DNA from: Monocercomonoides exilis
Lineage: Eukaryota; Preaxostyla; Oxymonadida; Polymastigidae
Direction of reading: 5' to 3'
Assembly: GCA_001643675.2 (NCBI GenBank)
Contig: LSRY02000037.1
Coordinates: forward strand, 124,001-188,000
DNA length: 64,000 nucleotides
Position 1 is the stretch's first letter, and each line of letters opens with the position of its first letter. The notes under the pieces are model-generated. The model had not been told where the DNA came from, did no database searches, and was given only the letters and a program-made list of their open reading frames with translations. Positions 28,763 to 40,159 of the stretch are shown here, piece after piece. A program made the translations under genes and the position numbers.

Positions 28763-31700
28763 ATGCTCATAGAACTTTTGTTTCTTATTCGTTTTCAAAC
28801 TGTTAATTGCGATGGATGCAATATTCATGCTTCAACAATTCATGAACCTGCTCAACTGATATCATGCCTGAATGAATTTCCGGTATTATGCTGCTGATTC
28901 TTTCAATTTTTAAAGTATTTTATTTCCATTTTTAAGTTGAATGAGCTGGATAGTGTTACGTTGGCTATAAAAACATATTTCGATGGATATGCTTATCGTG
29001 ATAAAATGTTAAGAAAATTTTCATATTTCCATTCTTTGGGATATGACATTCAACATACACTTGATAACATTGAAAGAACAACTTATTCAAACGGCTTTCA
29101 AAAACACTTAGCAATTCTTGAAGCAGTTGGGAAAATGAATGATCCTCAAGCAACATACAGCCTTCCTTGCCCTCAAGACTTTCTGTATTTTTCTATTTTT
29201 AACTTTCAAATACGCTACCGGGAAGATGGTAGTCCAGATAAGGTGTACGTAGTGGAAGGACCAACAGGACTTTTATGGACATTCATAATGATGGGATTAG
29301 AAAAAAATATTGTTGGTCTTGAAGTTTCAGCAATTGCTTTTGATGGTGAAAATTATCCAGAAAATGAAACTCCAGCCGAGTCTATTGCAAAGTGGGTTGC
29401 AGAAAATTTGCATTTTACGAGAAATGTTGCAGCAAATTTAAACTATGCATTGATGATGCCTCTGGCATATCGACTTGCTGGGCAGTATCCTCCTCCTTCA
29501 GACTTCAAAATCAAATATTTGAGAGCGAAAACACCAGAAGACGACCAACCACAGCCAGCAGGCTCGAACGAGCTTTCAAAGAGTGCATTTTCAAATAATC
29601 CTAATAACAACAGAGACAATAATAATAATACCAATCAAGAGACCCCACCTGAGATGATTGAAGATGAATATCCCATCAGATTCTATGCGTTTTCGTCGAG
29701 CAACGTTGCAAATTTGACTGAATTTTGTCCGCAAATGCCACTTTACTACTCGAGAAACTCAAACAATGCTTCAGCTACACGTTCGCAATCGTCATTTTCT
29801 TCTTCTTCTTCTTCTTCCTCCTCCTCCTCCTCATCCTCTTCCTCTTCCGCTTCCTCTTCCGCTTCACCACACTCATCCAATAACTCCACACACACGCACA
29901 CTGTGGCTGCCTCCGCCTTCCGCCGAGCGCAGCAGAAGATGCTCAAGCGCCAAAGGCAGCTGTTTCTGGGGGGAATGCGCTATGCACTGGATGAAGGAGT
30001 GCTGGTTGGAATTGAAGGAGATGAAGAAGGAAGAGAAGGAAAAGAAGGAAAAGAAGGAGAAAAAGAAGGAGAAGGTAAGAGAATTGGAAGAGGGAATGGA
30101 AATGACGAAAATATTGATGATGGTAACAACAATACAAATAATAATAATATTGAATCAGATTTCAATGAAAGTGATGGTGTTGGCAATGAAGATAGGCGGA
30201 AAGAAAAGAAATTTGTTAACAAAGCAGCCAAAAGCAGTAAAAGTAGCAAAAACAGAAGAGGATGTGCGAAAAGAAGAGGAATTCACTTTTGTCTGGATGA
30301 TGATGACATCAATGCAAAGATTGCAAAAGTGTTTGAAAAAGAAGGAAAAGAAGGAAAAGAAGGAAAAGAAGGAAAAGAAGGAAAAGAAGGAGAAAGAGAA
30401 GGAAGAGAAAGAGAAGGAAAAGATACAACATTCAATGGAGATAGAGAAGAAGAAGAAGAAGAAGAAGAAGAAGTCAAAGACGAAGATGATGGTAAATACC
30501 CTCCCTTCACAACATCTTCATTCATCAGCCGCTTCAACTTTGATATAAGCCAAATCAAAATGTCACCAGAGTTAATGAAAAAAGCATATCACATCGAAAA
30601 TAAGACAAGAAATGCTGACAAGAATACTCAGAACAATCAATGGAATTCAGTTGATGCAAAATCATCTTCTTCGTCATCTTTCTCTTCCTCTTCTCCCTCC
30701 TCTTCCTCTTCCTCTTCCTCCATTCAAACTCCACCAAATCTCAATCAAATCTCCAACCACCATCAAAATGAACCAGATGTGCAGTATCTTCACTTCCATC
30801 GCTCTCAACACTCAAAAGAGCAGCTGATGAAACAATACTCAAATACATTGAACACAAACAATGATGATATTTCTTCTTCTTCTTCTTCTTCTTCTTCCTC
30901 TTCCTCTTCCTCCTCTTCTCCTTCTTTCTCTTATTATTCATCTCCAAATTTCCAATCAGACTTTTTTGATACAACTGTCTCTATTCCAATTGTGCCCGTT
31001 AATTCGAAATTGCGTCGTTCTCATTCAAATTTGCCAAGCAATGAAGAAAATGAATCATCATTATTATTCACTTCGAATTCATCATCATCATCATCATCTT
31101 CTTCTTCTTCTTCTCTTTTACGTAGTTTACGTTCAACGCCTTCTTTAACAATTCCAAGACCTCATTCATACAAACACATTGTCAGACACAACAAAGTGGA
31201 AAAGACAAAATTTAACAGAAAAGATTGGAAGAGCAACAATCAAACAACGTCTGATACAGATAATGTTGATGAAATTGCAAATAACACAAATCTTTTGAAC
31301 AATAATTTAGTTCATAATAAAACTTCATCTTCTTTTTCCTCCTCCTCCTCCTCCTCCTCTTCTTCTTCTTCCTCTTTCCCAAATGCAGCCGGCGACCCAC
31401 TCACCCTCAATCTCATCCTCTATGCAAAGGGAGTCGTTTCCTATTATTCCCACGATCTGAAGCTGGGTGTGCTTGTCATCTCCTCTTTCAGCTCCTCTTC
31501 CTCTTCTGTGTTTGCCCAGGCTGTCCTGACAGCTCTGGAAGAATACGCCAAATTAGATGCCGAGAAGCTGATCATTGACTTAAGGATGAACACAGGGGGT
31601 TATCTGGATCTGGCCTACGGATTGTTCAAAATCTTGTCTCCGAACAGTTTCCCTGTTTACCCAGAAGCAGACATGGCAAAGTCTCCATTGAATGATTACT

Positions 31701-33328
31701 TAGCCCCTCTGCTGCTGGATGGGCAAGGAGTGGCAATGACAGACTACACGACGTTAGAGAGGATTGGCGATTGGTATGCTCAAACGGTGGAGAAGACAGA
31801 AACAATGGAAGAGGCGCCTTTCACATCACGCACAAGGCAGTGGTCAAAGCCCGCAGCACGCAACTCTGAGCTGAACGACTACTTTGCAGCGTATGCGGAT
31901 GTGATTCTGGAGACGTACAAGGAGAAAAAACCGTTCGATGCGCACTCCATCATCCTCCTCACTGACGGATTGTGTGGCAGCGCCTGTGCCCATTTCGTGA
32001 AGCACATGCAAGTCTCGCACGCCGCACGAGTAGCCACTTTGGGAGTGGATCCGCGTGATCCTCAAGGGGATGTTGATTCGAGCTCGTTTGCCGGCGGAAC
32101 GGTGCTCAGCTCAGACACCATTGAGGCTGTGGCAATGCAGCCGGATTCAGGCATTGATCTGACGAAGCTGCCGCCCACGATGCCGCGCAAGGGGATGAGC
32201 CAGACGTTTACTGTGCTGGACATGCACAGCTGGGAATGGGGGGAGAGAGAAGATGGGCTGCCGCTGGAGTTCAAATTCACTCCGCCGGATTGGATTGCAC
32301 CGAGAACGCCGTCGTTGGACGATATGGAGATTGAGTCACGGCTGCAGATGTGTGTGTCGGTGGCAGAGCTGTTTCAGGAGAGGGCAGCGTGGGAGGTGAA
32401 GGAGGATGCTGCATGCACAGGAGTGACAAGCTTGTCGGGGGGCGTGTGGAATGGAACGGAGGTGGTTGAGAAGGAGAAGGAGAAGGAGAGGAGGAAGATG
32501 AATGAGATGAAGGGAAAACAAGAAAAGAAAGAAGGAAAATTGTCATTTGTGTTTTCTTTTATTCTGAAATTATTTGGTATATCAAACAAAAACTCTCTTT
32601 CATCAGCACATTCTTCTTCTTCCACCAAGCACTTCTTCCCTCGTTCTTTCCAATCCTCTTCCTCTTCTGCGCACAAAATCTTTGGTCGCCCAATCGATCC
32701 AGCCACAGGTGAGTTTTCAACCACAATATGTGTCTTTGCGAGGTGCGATGATGGTTTTTATTTGAATGCAGACGATGTTTGTGTGGAGATACCGAAGCTT
32801 CCAGAGCTTCCACAACAGGAGCCGACGATCAATCCGAAGGATTTGACGCCACCTCCACCACTGGAGGAGAGCGGAAGAGTGGAAGGAGGAGGAGGAGGAG
32901 GAGAAGAGGCGATGAAGATGGAAAGGCAGATCGAAGGAGAAGCTGAGGAGAAGAAGAAAGAATCTACTCCATCTCCTTCCTCTCCTTCCTCTCCTTCCTC
33001 TCCTTCCTCTCCTTCCTCTTCCTCTTCTCCATCTTCTATTTCATCATCTGTGCTTATTTCAGTCATTGTTATAGCAGCTGTGGGAATGGTGGCTATTATT
33101 TCTCTTTTGATTGTTTTGTCTTTTGTAATGCGACAATCATCCGATCGTGCTGGAAAACGGAATACAAAAAGGATATTTCCATTTGACTCAAAAGGAGAAA
33201 GAGCAGAAGTTGGGTTCGAAGAAGAAGAAAGCGTGGTTGCCCTGACAGAAGGAAGCAGAAGAGGAAGTGTGGATGTGAGGAAAATGAAAGAGATGGAAGA
33301 GGGAGAGGAGGAGGAGGAAGAAGAATAA
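28763..33328 (+). CDS. S41-family (C-terminal processing/CPAF-like) serine protease, membrane-anchored
   Basis: Two exons: 28763-28882 and 28937-33328 (TAA), joined by a 54-bp phase-0 intron (GTATTA..TTTAAG), giving 1,503 residues. The start is the first ATG of the exon-1 frame and gives a signal peptide (MLIELLFLIRFQTVNC). Exon 2 has no ATG at its beginning, which supports the splice. The S41 fold is shown by IIDLRMNTGG near residue 920 and DGLCGSACAHF, whose serine at residue 1055 (31979-31981) matches the family nucleophile. About 540 residues of Ser, Asn, Lys-Glu-Gly and Glu repeats (29760-31385) interrupt the region between the N-terminal cap and the protease core. After the core come a Cys-containing segment, Glu/Pro/Ser runs, a membrane helix at about 1408-1438 and a short acidic tail. 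It probably acts at the cell surface or in an endomembrane lumen; substrate unknown. Confidence 0.85.
30335..30392 (+). repeat. 9-bp tandem repeat encoding Lys-Glu-Gly
   Basis: About six copies of GAAGGAAAA within the S41 protease gene encode a KEG repeat. A shorter related run is at about 30025-30070. Copy number is likely to vary between strains. Confidence 0.85.
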
Positions 33329-33593
33329 AAAATTGATTGTTTTATTTTTTTTAATTTATAAGAAGGATTTGAGGATGCTGAGCAGGTGTTTTTGTTGGGG
33401 ATTGAAAAAAATCTGGTTTGTTTTCTTTTCTTCTTCCTTCTTATTCTTTTTCTTTCTCTTTCATTCATTTTTTCTTTGCTTTGAAAGACGAAGTTAGTTG
33501 TTTACTGTTTATTTTATAAAAGTCAAATTGCTAAGTTATTTTAATGTTTGTGATGGAAGAAGGGAGAAGGAAGTGAATGAAATGTTGAACAGT

Positions 33594-33652
<59 letters not shown>

Positions 33653-35227
33653 AATGTATTCATTTAACCTGTTTTTAACGAGCATAAATTGCCTTGCGTT
33701 ACTTTTTTCATAGAATGCTTTTTTTATTTTTAATAGTTCATTTTCAAGAGCAAATTGTGAATATATGCTTTTCTTTTCTTTTTAATTCTTTTCTTTCTTC
33801 CTTTCATCTTTTTCTTTTCATTAAACAATTCTTTTTGTCATTTATATCCGCAAATTATTTAATTAGAGTTTGGAATAAGAGCAGTGTTGTTTTTGCTTCG
33901 TTGAATGATAGTCTTACAATTATATATTTTTTTGAATTTTTCATTTTTCTAATTCTTTTCCTTTTGTTTGTCTTCAATTATCTTTTAACTTTTATTCAAG
34001 AAATAAGATTTCATATCTCCTTTTATACTCTTTCAATTTCTTTTCTTTTCTTTTCTGTTTACTCTTTGTTTAATCTCTGTCTATTCGTAGCATCTTTGAT
34101 TTCTTTCGTTATATAAGGAATTTATCATTATTAGCATCAAACTCATTTCTCCTTCTCCTTCTCCTTCTCTTTCTTTCATGTTGTTTAATTAGTCTTATGT
34201 TTTTTCTTAAAAATTCACTTCAGTTATTCTTTTCTTGTTTGTTAGATCTTTCTCATAATGTGTGATATTATCATTTCTAAAGAAACAATTAAATTTTGAA
34301 ATTTATTGAAAAACCAAGCAAATAATAACTTTCTTCAATTTAATGAAAAAAAGAATGAAAGGGTAATATAAATGTTAAACTTATTTCTCGAATTTTCATC
34401 TTTCATCTCTTGCTTTCTATTTGTTGATTGTTTCAAATGAATCACAACGACACACAAAACAATTCTCAAAATAAAAAAGTAAAAGAGAAATGAGAAAAAA
34501 AGAACAGAAAAGAAAAAGAAAGAAATTTTGAAATGAGAAAAGTCAAAAATAAATAAAAAAAACGATTGTTTGATGATAAGAAAATTGAAAGAACTTTAAG
34601 AAAAGATTGCTTCATTTCTTAAAGTTTTGTATAAACGAGTTATACAAGAAATAAAAATGAGCATGAAAGGTTATTCACAAAAATTATGAAAAAAAAAAAA
34701 ATCTTTTGTTTTTTTAATTCGAATCTCAAAAATGTTGAAAGAAAAAAATTTACTTTGAAAAAAAAGTCATTTCAAAAAGAAAAAACAAATTTGAAACAAT
34801 AAGAAGAAAACAATTTAATAATAATAAAAAAAATAAAAAATCCTAGGAAAAAAATGTCTTCTAAGATTTTCAAAAAATAAAACCGCTTGAAAATTACAAT
34901 TGAAAATAAAAAGAAAAGAAAAGAAAAATTGCGTTGATATTTAACACAAATAGGAATGAATTCACATGAACGTCCAAATTAACTAAGCTAATGAATTTCA
35001 ACAATAAAATAAGAAATAATCATAATAAAATAAATAAATAAGAAACTCTTCACATATATTTCGGAGAATGAAATATTTAGGAAATTTAGATTTCATGAAT
35101 TAGTCTTCTGAAATGCATGTACACCTTCCACAAAGACAAGAATCTCTCAAAAGAAATACCGATCTTTGCTAATATTCGAATTTTGGAATGAATTTTTTCC
35201 ACCAACAAAATCAAATTTTTTGTGTTC
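33329..35227. other. Convergent intergenic spacer, no gene seen
   Basis: About 1.9 kb between the 3' ends of the protease (+) and copine (-) genes. It contains a GA microsatellite (33595-33649), CTTCTC-type repeats near 34145-34170, and long A- and T-rich stretches. The frame at 33694-34116 is Phe/Leu-rich and reads like translated AT-rich spacer. I see no RNA gene. Confidence 0.5.
33595..33649. repeat. (AG)n microsatellite
   Basis: Pure AG dinucleotide run of 55 bp downstream of the S41 protease gene. Confidence 0.95.
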
Positions 35228-36614
35228 TTAGCCAAGATATCCGAGTTTCTTGATGTATTTGTACCTGATTGAAAAAAAAGTGAGCAAGGCAATTAAAAGT
35301 ACAATCAAATATAAAAATAAAAACAATAAATAAATAAATAAATAAATAAAAAAATAAAATAAAAAATAAAAAGAATTTTTAAAATATTAACACACTGTTC
35401 GGGTATTTCCATCAAGCAATGCATTGCAAACATTGGCGCAAAGTTTTCTGAATATTTCCTTTGGATTGCGTGAAACTCAACAAATTGGAACTGAAGGGAT
35501 TTATGAATATTCCAAGAATTCATATAAATATATAATTTGTTCAATCCAAATGTACACATAATAATTTATTTTGAAAAAAAAGAGTGAAACAGAATTATTA
35601 TCAAATAAAAATTTAAAAAAAATAACATTTTTTTCACATACGTTATCGAACTTTCGTGTTGGCAATTTATCATCGAATTTTTTCATTAGATCCCAGGGAC
35701 CATCACCAACACCAATACAAATAATTGAAAGCGGATAATTTGACGCCTCCACAATTGCTTCACTTGTAGCTTTTTCTGCTGTCACTTCTCCATCTGTTAC
35801 AATTATCAAAATATGATACTGAAAAAAAGAATAGAAATTTACGAAAAACATAATATTTTAAGCGGATGATAATTGATCCAAGGAAACTATCAAAACACAC
35901 TGAACGTTCTTTTTTAACGATTTCAATCGCTTTATGTATCAAAGGAGCAAAATTTGTTGGTCCTGAAAGATTAATTCCTGGTGTTATTCCTCTGTATCTG
36001 TCTAACACTTCCATAAATCCAACCGGCTCTCTGTCAGGAAAGAAAGGAAATACACTTTTATCTCTAAAATTGTACCATTTCGTTTTTAAACAATCATAAA
36101 AATTAAAACGTATATAAAAATTTCTGATGCATAACACACGAAGTGTATATATCGCCAAAGCCAAAAGACGGAATGATATGGTCATCTTATAAAATAAAAT
36201 TTTTTTTGAAGAAAGAAATACAAAACTTTATCAAACAAAACACTGATCATACCATCAAAAGGCTCAAGTGTTTCTCCGATAAGTCGTATGACTTGCATAT
36301 ATGGATTTTCAACCGAAGCATCATGGAGGTTCCTTCCATTAAAAGTTCTTTCACCCTTCGCAAATAAAAAAAATTCAATTTTTCAAAGCTCAGCATAAGA
36401 TCCTTTAAAATTTGTACAAACGGTATATAAATTTGATTTTGTGTAATCAATTCCAAAAATTAAATTCGAACTTTCAAGCCCTGCTTGTCGAATTGCTGTT
36501 TGAACCTTATAAAAAGCATCAGTGATAATCACAAATATAAGGAAAAAATTCAACTTCTTTAATTGATTTATATTTATCTGGAATCGGCTTTGATGTTGAT
36601 GATTCACAACCCAT
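35228..36614 (-). CDS. Copine/RGLG-type vWA-domain protein, eight exons (254 aa)
   Basis: Exons on the minus strand: 36614-36555, 36505-36422, 36355-36253, 36185-36140, 36063-35901, 35818-35642, 35490-35396 and 35264-35228 (TAA). The seven introns (49, 66, 67, 76, 82, 151 and 131 bp) all begin GT and end AG and preserve the frame. The joined protein aligns throughout with the copine A domain of RGLG-type proteins: [17 protein letters not shown] (metal-site D40, T42, S44), [60 protein letters not shown] and ALMEIP-like [13 protein letters not shown]. It starts MGCESS, a strong N-myristoylation context. Plant RGLG proteins add a C-terminal RING finger; this one ends right after the A domain, and no C2 domains precede it, so it is a minimal copine. 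The likely role is Ca2+/Mg2+-dependent membrane or protein binding. No single frame shows this gene. Confidence 0.9.
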
Positions 36615-37086
36615 TTGATCAATAATTGCCCATAACTCTAAATGTTTTATAGAAATAACAAAAACTAAAACAGAGAAACAATTTCTTTTCATTTCTAAAA
36701 TTTAAATGAACAAAAATTCAAAAATAGATACTGGGAAATTTTAAAACGTTTCGTGAAATTTGAGTGTTTGAAATTTGATATCTAATACTTTTTTGAATAT
36801 TATTCCAAAGAAAAAAACTTTGATCAAGCGTTAAACCTTACAGCTGTACCACCATTTCATATGGATTTTGTTCTTTGTATATTGTTCCTCTCAAATGAAC
36901 GAACGAAATTATTTGTTATTTTCTGTATTGTTTTGAAACAAAGAATAAGAAACATTGTAGCCAATCGATGAAATACACGTGGCTTCTTCGAATGTGACTT
37001 GTCAAAAAATGTACCACTGCGACTCTGCCCCAATGAAGCACTCAGTACGACTGACATAAAAATAAGATTTAAATGAAACAATTTAC
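36615..37086. other. Spacer between copine 5' end and RSZ 3' end
   Basis: 472 bp, AT-rich. It holds the copine promoter and the 3' untranslated region of the RSZ gene. A minus-strand frame starting with ATG at 37059 overlaps nothing recognised and is not called. Confidence 0.5.
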
Positions 37087-37943
37087 TTAACGTGAACTTT
37101 CTCTTCTGCCCTTCCATGCTTCAGGAGATATTGAACGGGGATGTGAAGATCTTGAACGAGATTTTCTCGATCCACGTGGAACTGAACGACTGTATGAGCG
37201 GCGCCTCGGTGAACGTGAATATCTACGTGGACTTCGAGAATACCTTCGTGGACTTCTGGAATATCTACGCGGGCTTCTTGAATAGTATCTTGGGCTTCTG
37301 GAATATCTTCTTGGCGATCTTGATCTTGAACGATATGAATGAGATCTGCTTCTTGAGCGATATCCTCTTCTTGAAGGTTCTCTGGAATCTCTCATCCATG
37401 GTCTATTACTGTTATGCGGTTCAGGACAATCTCTTGCCAGATGTCCTGGTTTTCCACAATTAAAGCACCCAACAGAACGAGGAGCACGACGTGGAGGTTC
37501 GGGACAGTCTCTTGAAATGTGGTCCTGAGATCCACAGTTGTAACATCCAGTCCTCGAACTCCTTTCTCCAGGCTTAGAATGCGATTCTTCAACGGTAATC
37601 GTTCTCCCAAACATTTCCTTTTTGTCCATTTCCCTGATTGCCTCCTCAGCACATTTTGGATCGCGATACACCTTGGATAGAAAAATAAAAGATTATTAAA
37701 TCAGTTTATTACGATAAAAGATTATCATAGAAAGCAATGATATCATTGTTAAGCAAACAACAAAACATTTAAAAAAATGCAAGCTTTGAAAAAAGAAAAA
37801 GCAGATAAAATACATACAACAAAAGCATAACCAGTTTTCGCGACGAAAGAGTCTATTTCCCCAAATTTGCTAAATGCATTTTTCAGTTCATCTTCTGAAA
37901 ATCCGAATCCAAGCCCCCCAATGTACAATCTTCCACTTGACAT
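37087..37943 (-). CDS. SR splicing factor, RRM plus two zinc knuckles plus RS domain (RSZ33-like, 236 aa)
   Basis: Exon 1 37943-37818 and exon 2 37671-37087 (TAA), separated by a 146-bp phase-0 intron (GTATGT..CCAAG) that cuts the RRM inside its RNP1 motif: GYAFV ends exon 1 and VYRDP opens exon 2. RNP2 is LYIGGL at residues 6-11. Two CCHC knuckles follow, C85-C88-H93-C98 and C111-C114-H119-C124. Residues of about 135-236 are an RS domain with RRYSRSP repeats. One RRM with two knuckles is the layout of plant RSZ32/RSZ33; SRSF7 has one knuckle. It should bind pre-mRNA and promote spliceosome assembly in the nucleus, which fits an intron-bearing genome. Placement of an intron inside the RRM of a splicing regulator would allow autoregulation, but that is inference. 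Confidence 0.92.
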
Positions 37944-38936
37944 TTCGATCTTCCCATTTCCTAGAATGAGAAAAACATATACCCATTATGCTTTATTATA
38001 GATTCGTAAAGTTTTTCCTTTGTTTAACTGTAATGTTTCTAACCAATTTCATTACCCCAAGATATTAGAAGTGTTTCATCTGATGAATTCAATAATCTAA
38101 AATAGCATTTGTACGAAAATGAATGATTTAGAAAAATTTATTTCTTTGAATGGAAAAATGAAAAATAATGTGATTTTTAATTTCTTTTGGTTAAAAATTT
38201 TGCTCAGAACAGAAGAAAATGTAAGGATTATAAAAGCACAAAAACGATGTTAACGAGCAAAATGGAATAATATTCAAGATTCTGAAAATTAAGTTAAAAA
38301 TCAAAAAACTGGAAAAGGAGAAAAACAAAGATAAAAACAATAAGAAAATACTTAGCTAAGATGAAAGAAAAAATAACGTGCAATTTCGCCTCAGCATAAG
38401 AGAATAAAATGGTCAAGCACCTTAATCCAATTTAATTAATGAATTTTGATTTCTCGTTGACATCTGAAATTTTTTTAATTCAGTTATTCTCTAATATAAA
38501 CTAACTTAGTAGAGAATTCAACGTTTGAAAAAAAAAATTCTCAAGAATAAATGCTCTCAACTTTCTGATTGCTAAAAAAAAACTAGCAAAAGTACAAATA
38601 TTCAATCAATAAAAAAAAAATTGCACGAAGCAATGAAGATGGATGCCATAAAAAAATTATCTTCAAAAGAATAATATCTAAATTGTGGCTGATCCCCTTT
38701 GAAATCAAACTTTCGTTCGAGTTTTGATCAAAAATTTTTTTTCAATGAGAATAAGAAATTTCATGTTTTTCTAAATTAACTATTTAATAAATAGTGTTCA
38801 TGTGCTTTCAGCACTTTTTTCGTTATTCTCATTGAGAAAAAAAAAATTGATAAAAACTCGAACGAAAATATGATTTCAAAGAGGATCAGCCAGATGCTAT
38901 TTCAGCATCAAAATAATAGCGGATGGCAAAAAAAAA
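37944..38936. other. Spacer between RSZ gene and DcpS gene
   Basis: About 1 kb with no gene seen. It contains the promoter of the RSZ gene (minus strand, so upstream is to the right) and a 205-bp inverted-repeat element at 38687-38891 close to the DcpS stop codon. Confidence 0.5.
38687..38891. mobile_element. Short MITE-like inverted repeat (205 bp)
   Basis: The left arm (38687-38757) begins GGCTGATCCCCTTTGAAATC and the right arm (about 38820-38891) is its reverse complement with a few mismatches over about 70 bp, including the shared TTTCGTTCGAGTTTT block and CAATGAGAATAA. The loop is about 60 bp. No coding capacity and no obvious target duplication. Confidence 0.75.
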
Positions 38937-39967
38937 TTACTCCTCAAAGACAAAACCGTCTGCTTTCATAGCCGAAACAATTTCGTGTGTCTCTGAAAGA
39001 GGAATTGTCAAGTTAGATTTCTGATAATATTCTGGGTCCCTCTGCAGATTGTCAATAATGTCATCAACCAAGATACACCTAGGCCCACGCATATCTCCTC
39101 TTTCAATGTTTATCACGTGGTAGTGCAGTTGCATAAACGAAGGGAGGTAATGCACGTAGCATAACAACTGTGCTGAAGGTACTCCGTATTTGGCTTTTGC
39201 AGCTTTCATCGCTTCTTCTTTCATTCTTTTCAAAAATTCAATGTGACTTCCATTGATATCGCGAAGAGATTTGATTTTTCTTGTCTTTGCCAAAACGGTA
39301 AAGTAAAGATACTTCATATTTCTTTCATCCCATTTGGTATCTGGAACGATTGTAAACCCTGTTTCAGGATCATCATCATGATAAATAACTCTCTCTTTTT
39401 CAGATATCCCATCGAGAATGTTCCAAACCCATTTCAATTCCTTTTCAACTGCTCTTGATTCGATGTATGATTTCACGTATTTTGAATAGATTTCTGGAGT
39501 CTCGCGAAGGACCAAAGTTTTCGTTGGTGTGTACTATTTTTTGATATTTGTTTGATATTTCAAAAAATAAGTGAAAATAAGAACAGAAAATTAAACAAAA
39601 TATGATATACCTTTTCAATGTCCTTTGGTGTTGCTGGATAGATTAGTTTTACAAATAGAGGATTGAGTCGAGGATCACATTTTCCAATAAAATTGTAAAA
39701 CTTGTCGTTGTGCTGAAGATTTTGGAGAAATTCAACAGGTAATATTTTATCTCCTTCCTCTGATCCAGCAAAAAAGATTGGAATATTGCTCTCTTCGAAC
39801 TGTGCCTTCAACAGAAATACAAGCGCAGGCTCAGGCTTTCCAGTCATATTTCCAGTAGCAAGCACGATCATATTTTGAGTTTCAGGAATAATGTTTAAAA
39901 TTTTTTCAAATTTAAAATCAGCCAAAGATTGGGGCATTATTTCCTTTGCTTGAGACTCTTCTGCCAT
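38937..39967 (-). CDS. DCPS: Scavenger mRNA decapping enzyme, HIT family (317 aa)
   Basis: Exon 1 39967-39611 and exon 2 39533-38937 (TAA), joined across a 77-bp phase-0 intron (GTATAT..AATAG). The N-terminal swapped-domain part carries the conserved NPLFVKLIYPAT segment, and the join restores the following TPTKTLVLRET stretch. The C-terminal HIT domain has WVWNILDG, WD, and the HIT motif in VHYLPSFMQLHYHV. The presumed nucleophile His is residue 256 and the next His is 258; the first His of the usual H-x-H-x-H is Gln254 here. The tail matches the family's ENLECDP-like block (DNLQRDPEYYQKSNLTIPL). DcpS hydrolyses the residual m7G cap dinucleotide left by 3'-5' decay. Length is close to the animal enzyme (about 337 aa). 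It is divergently paired with the gene at 40160. Confidence 0.93.
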
Positions 39968-40159
39968 TTTGATTCTTCACGATCCTAAGATGACTAATAT
40001 TGGGGCCTTTTTTTGAAACATTATTCCTTTGATTTATAAATCACAAAAAAAATGTACAGTAATAATTTCATAAACTGGTTTGTTGTTTAATAAAAAACAG
40101 ACTTTTTCTGTTTCCCAAAAAGTAATTTATAAATCGTTTTATTATATTTTTTTTATCAT
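39968..40159. promoter_or_regulatory. Bidirectional promoter region (192 bp)
   Basis: The start codons of DcpS (-) and the coiled-coil gene (+) are only 192 bp apart and point away from each other, so transcription of both must start within or near this AT-rich stretch. It contains ATTTATAAATC-type palindromic motifs (near 40032 and 40128). No defined promoter element is known to me for this organism. Confidence 0.55.

Noticed and set aside
29746-30548. Additional plus and minus frames inside the protease insertion (for example 29766-30548 +)
   Set aside because: They arise from shifted reading of the Ser and Lys-Glu-Gly repeats; the main frame continues unbroken through the insertion to the protease core.
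33694-34116. Phe/Leu-rich 140-codon frame that could pass for a membrane protein
   Set aside because: Composition is that of translated T-rich spacer, there is no ATG with a convincing context, and no motif was recognised.
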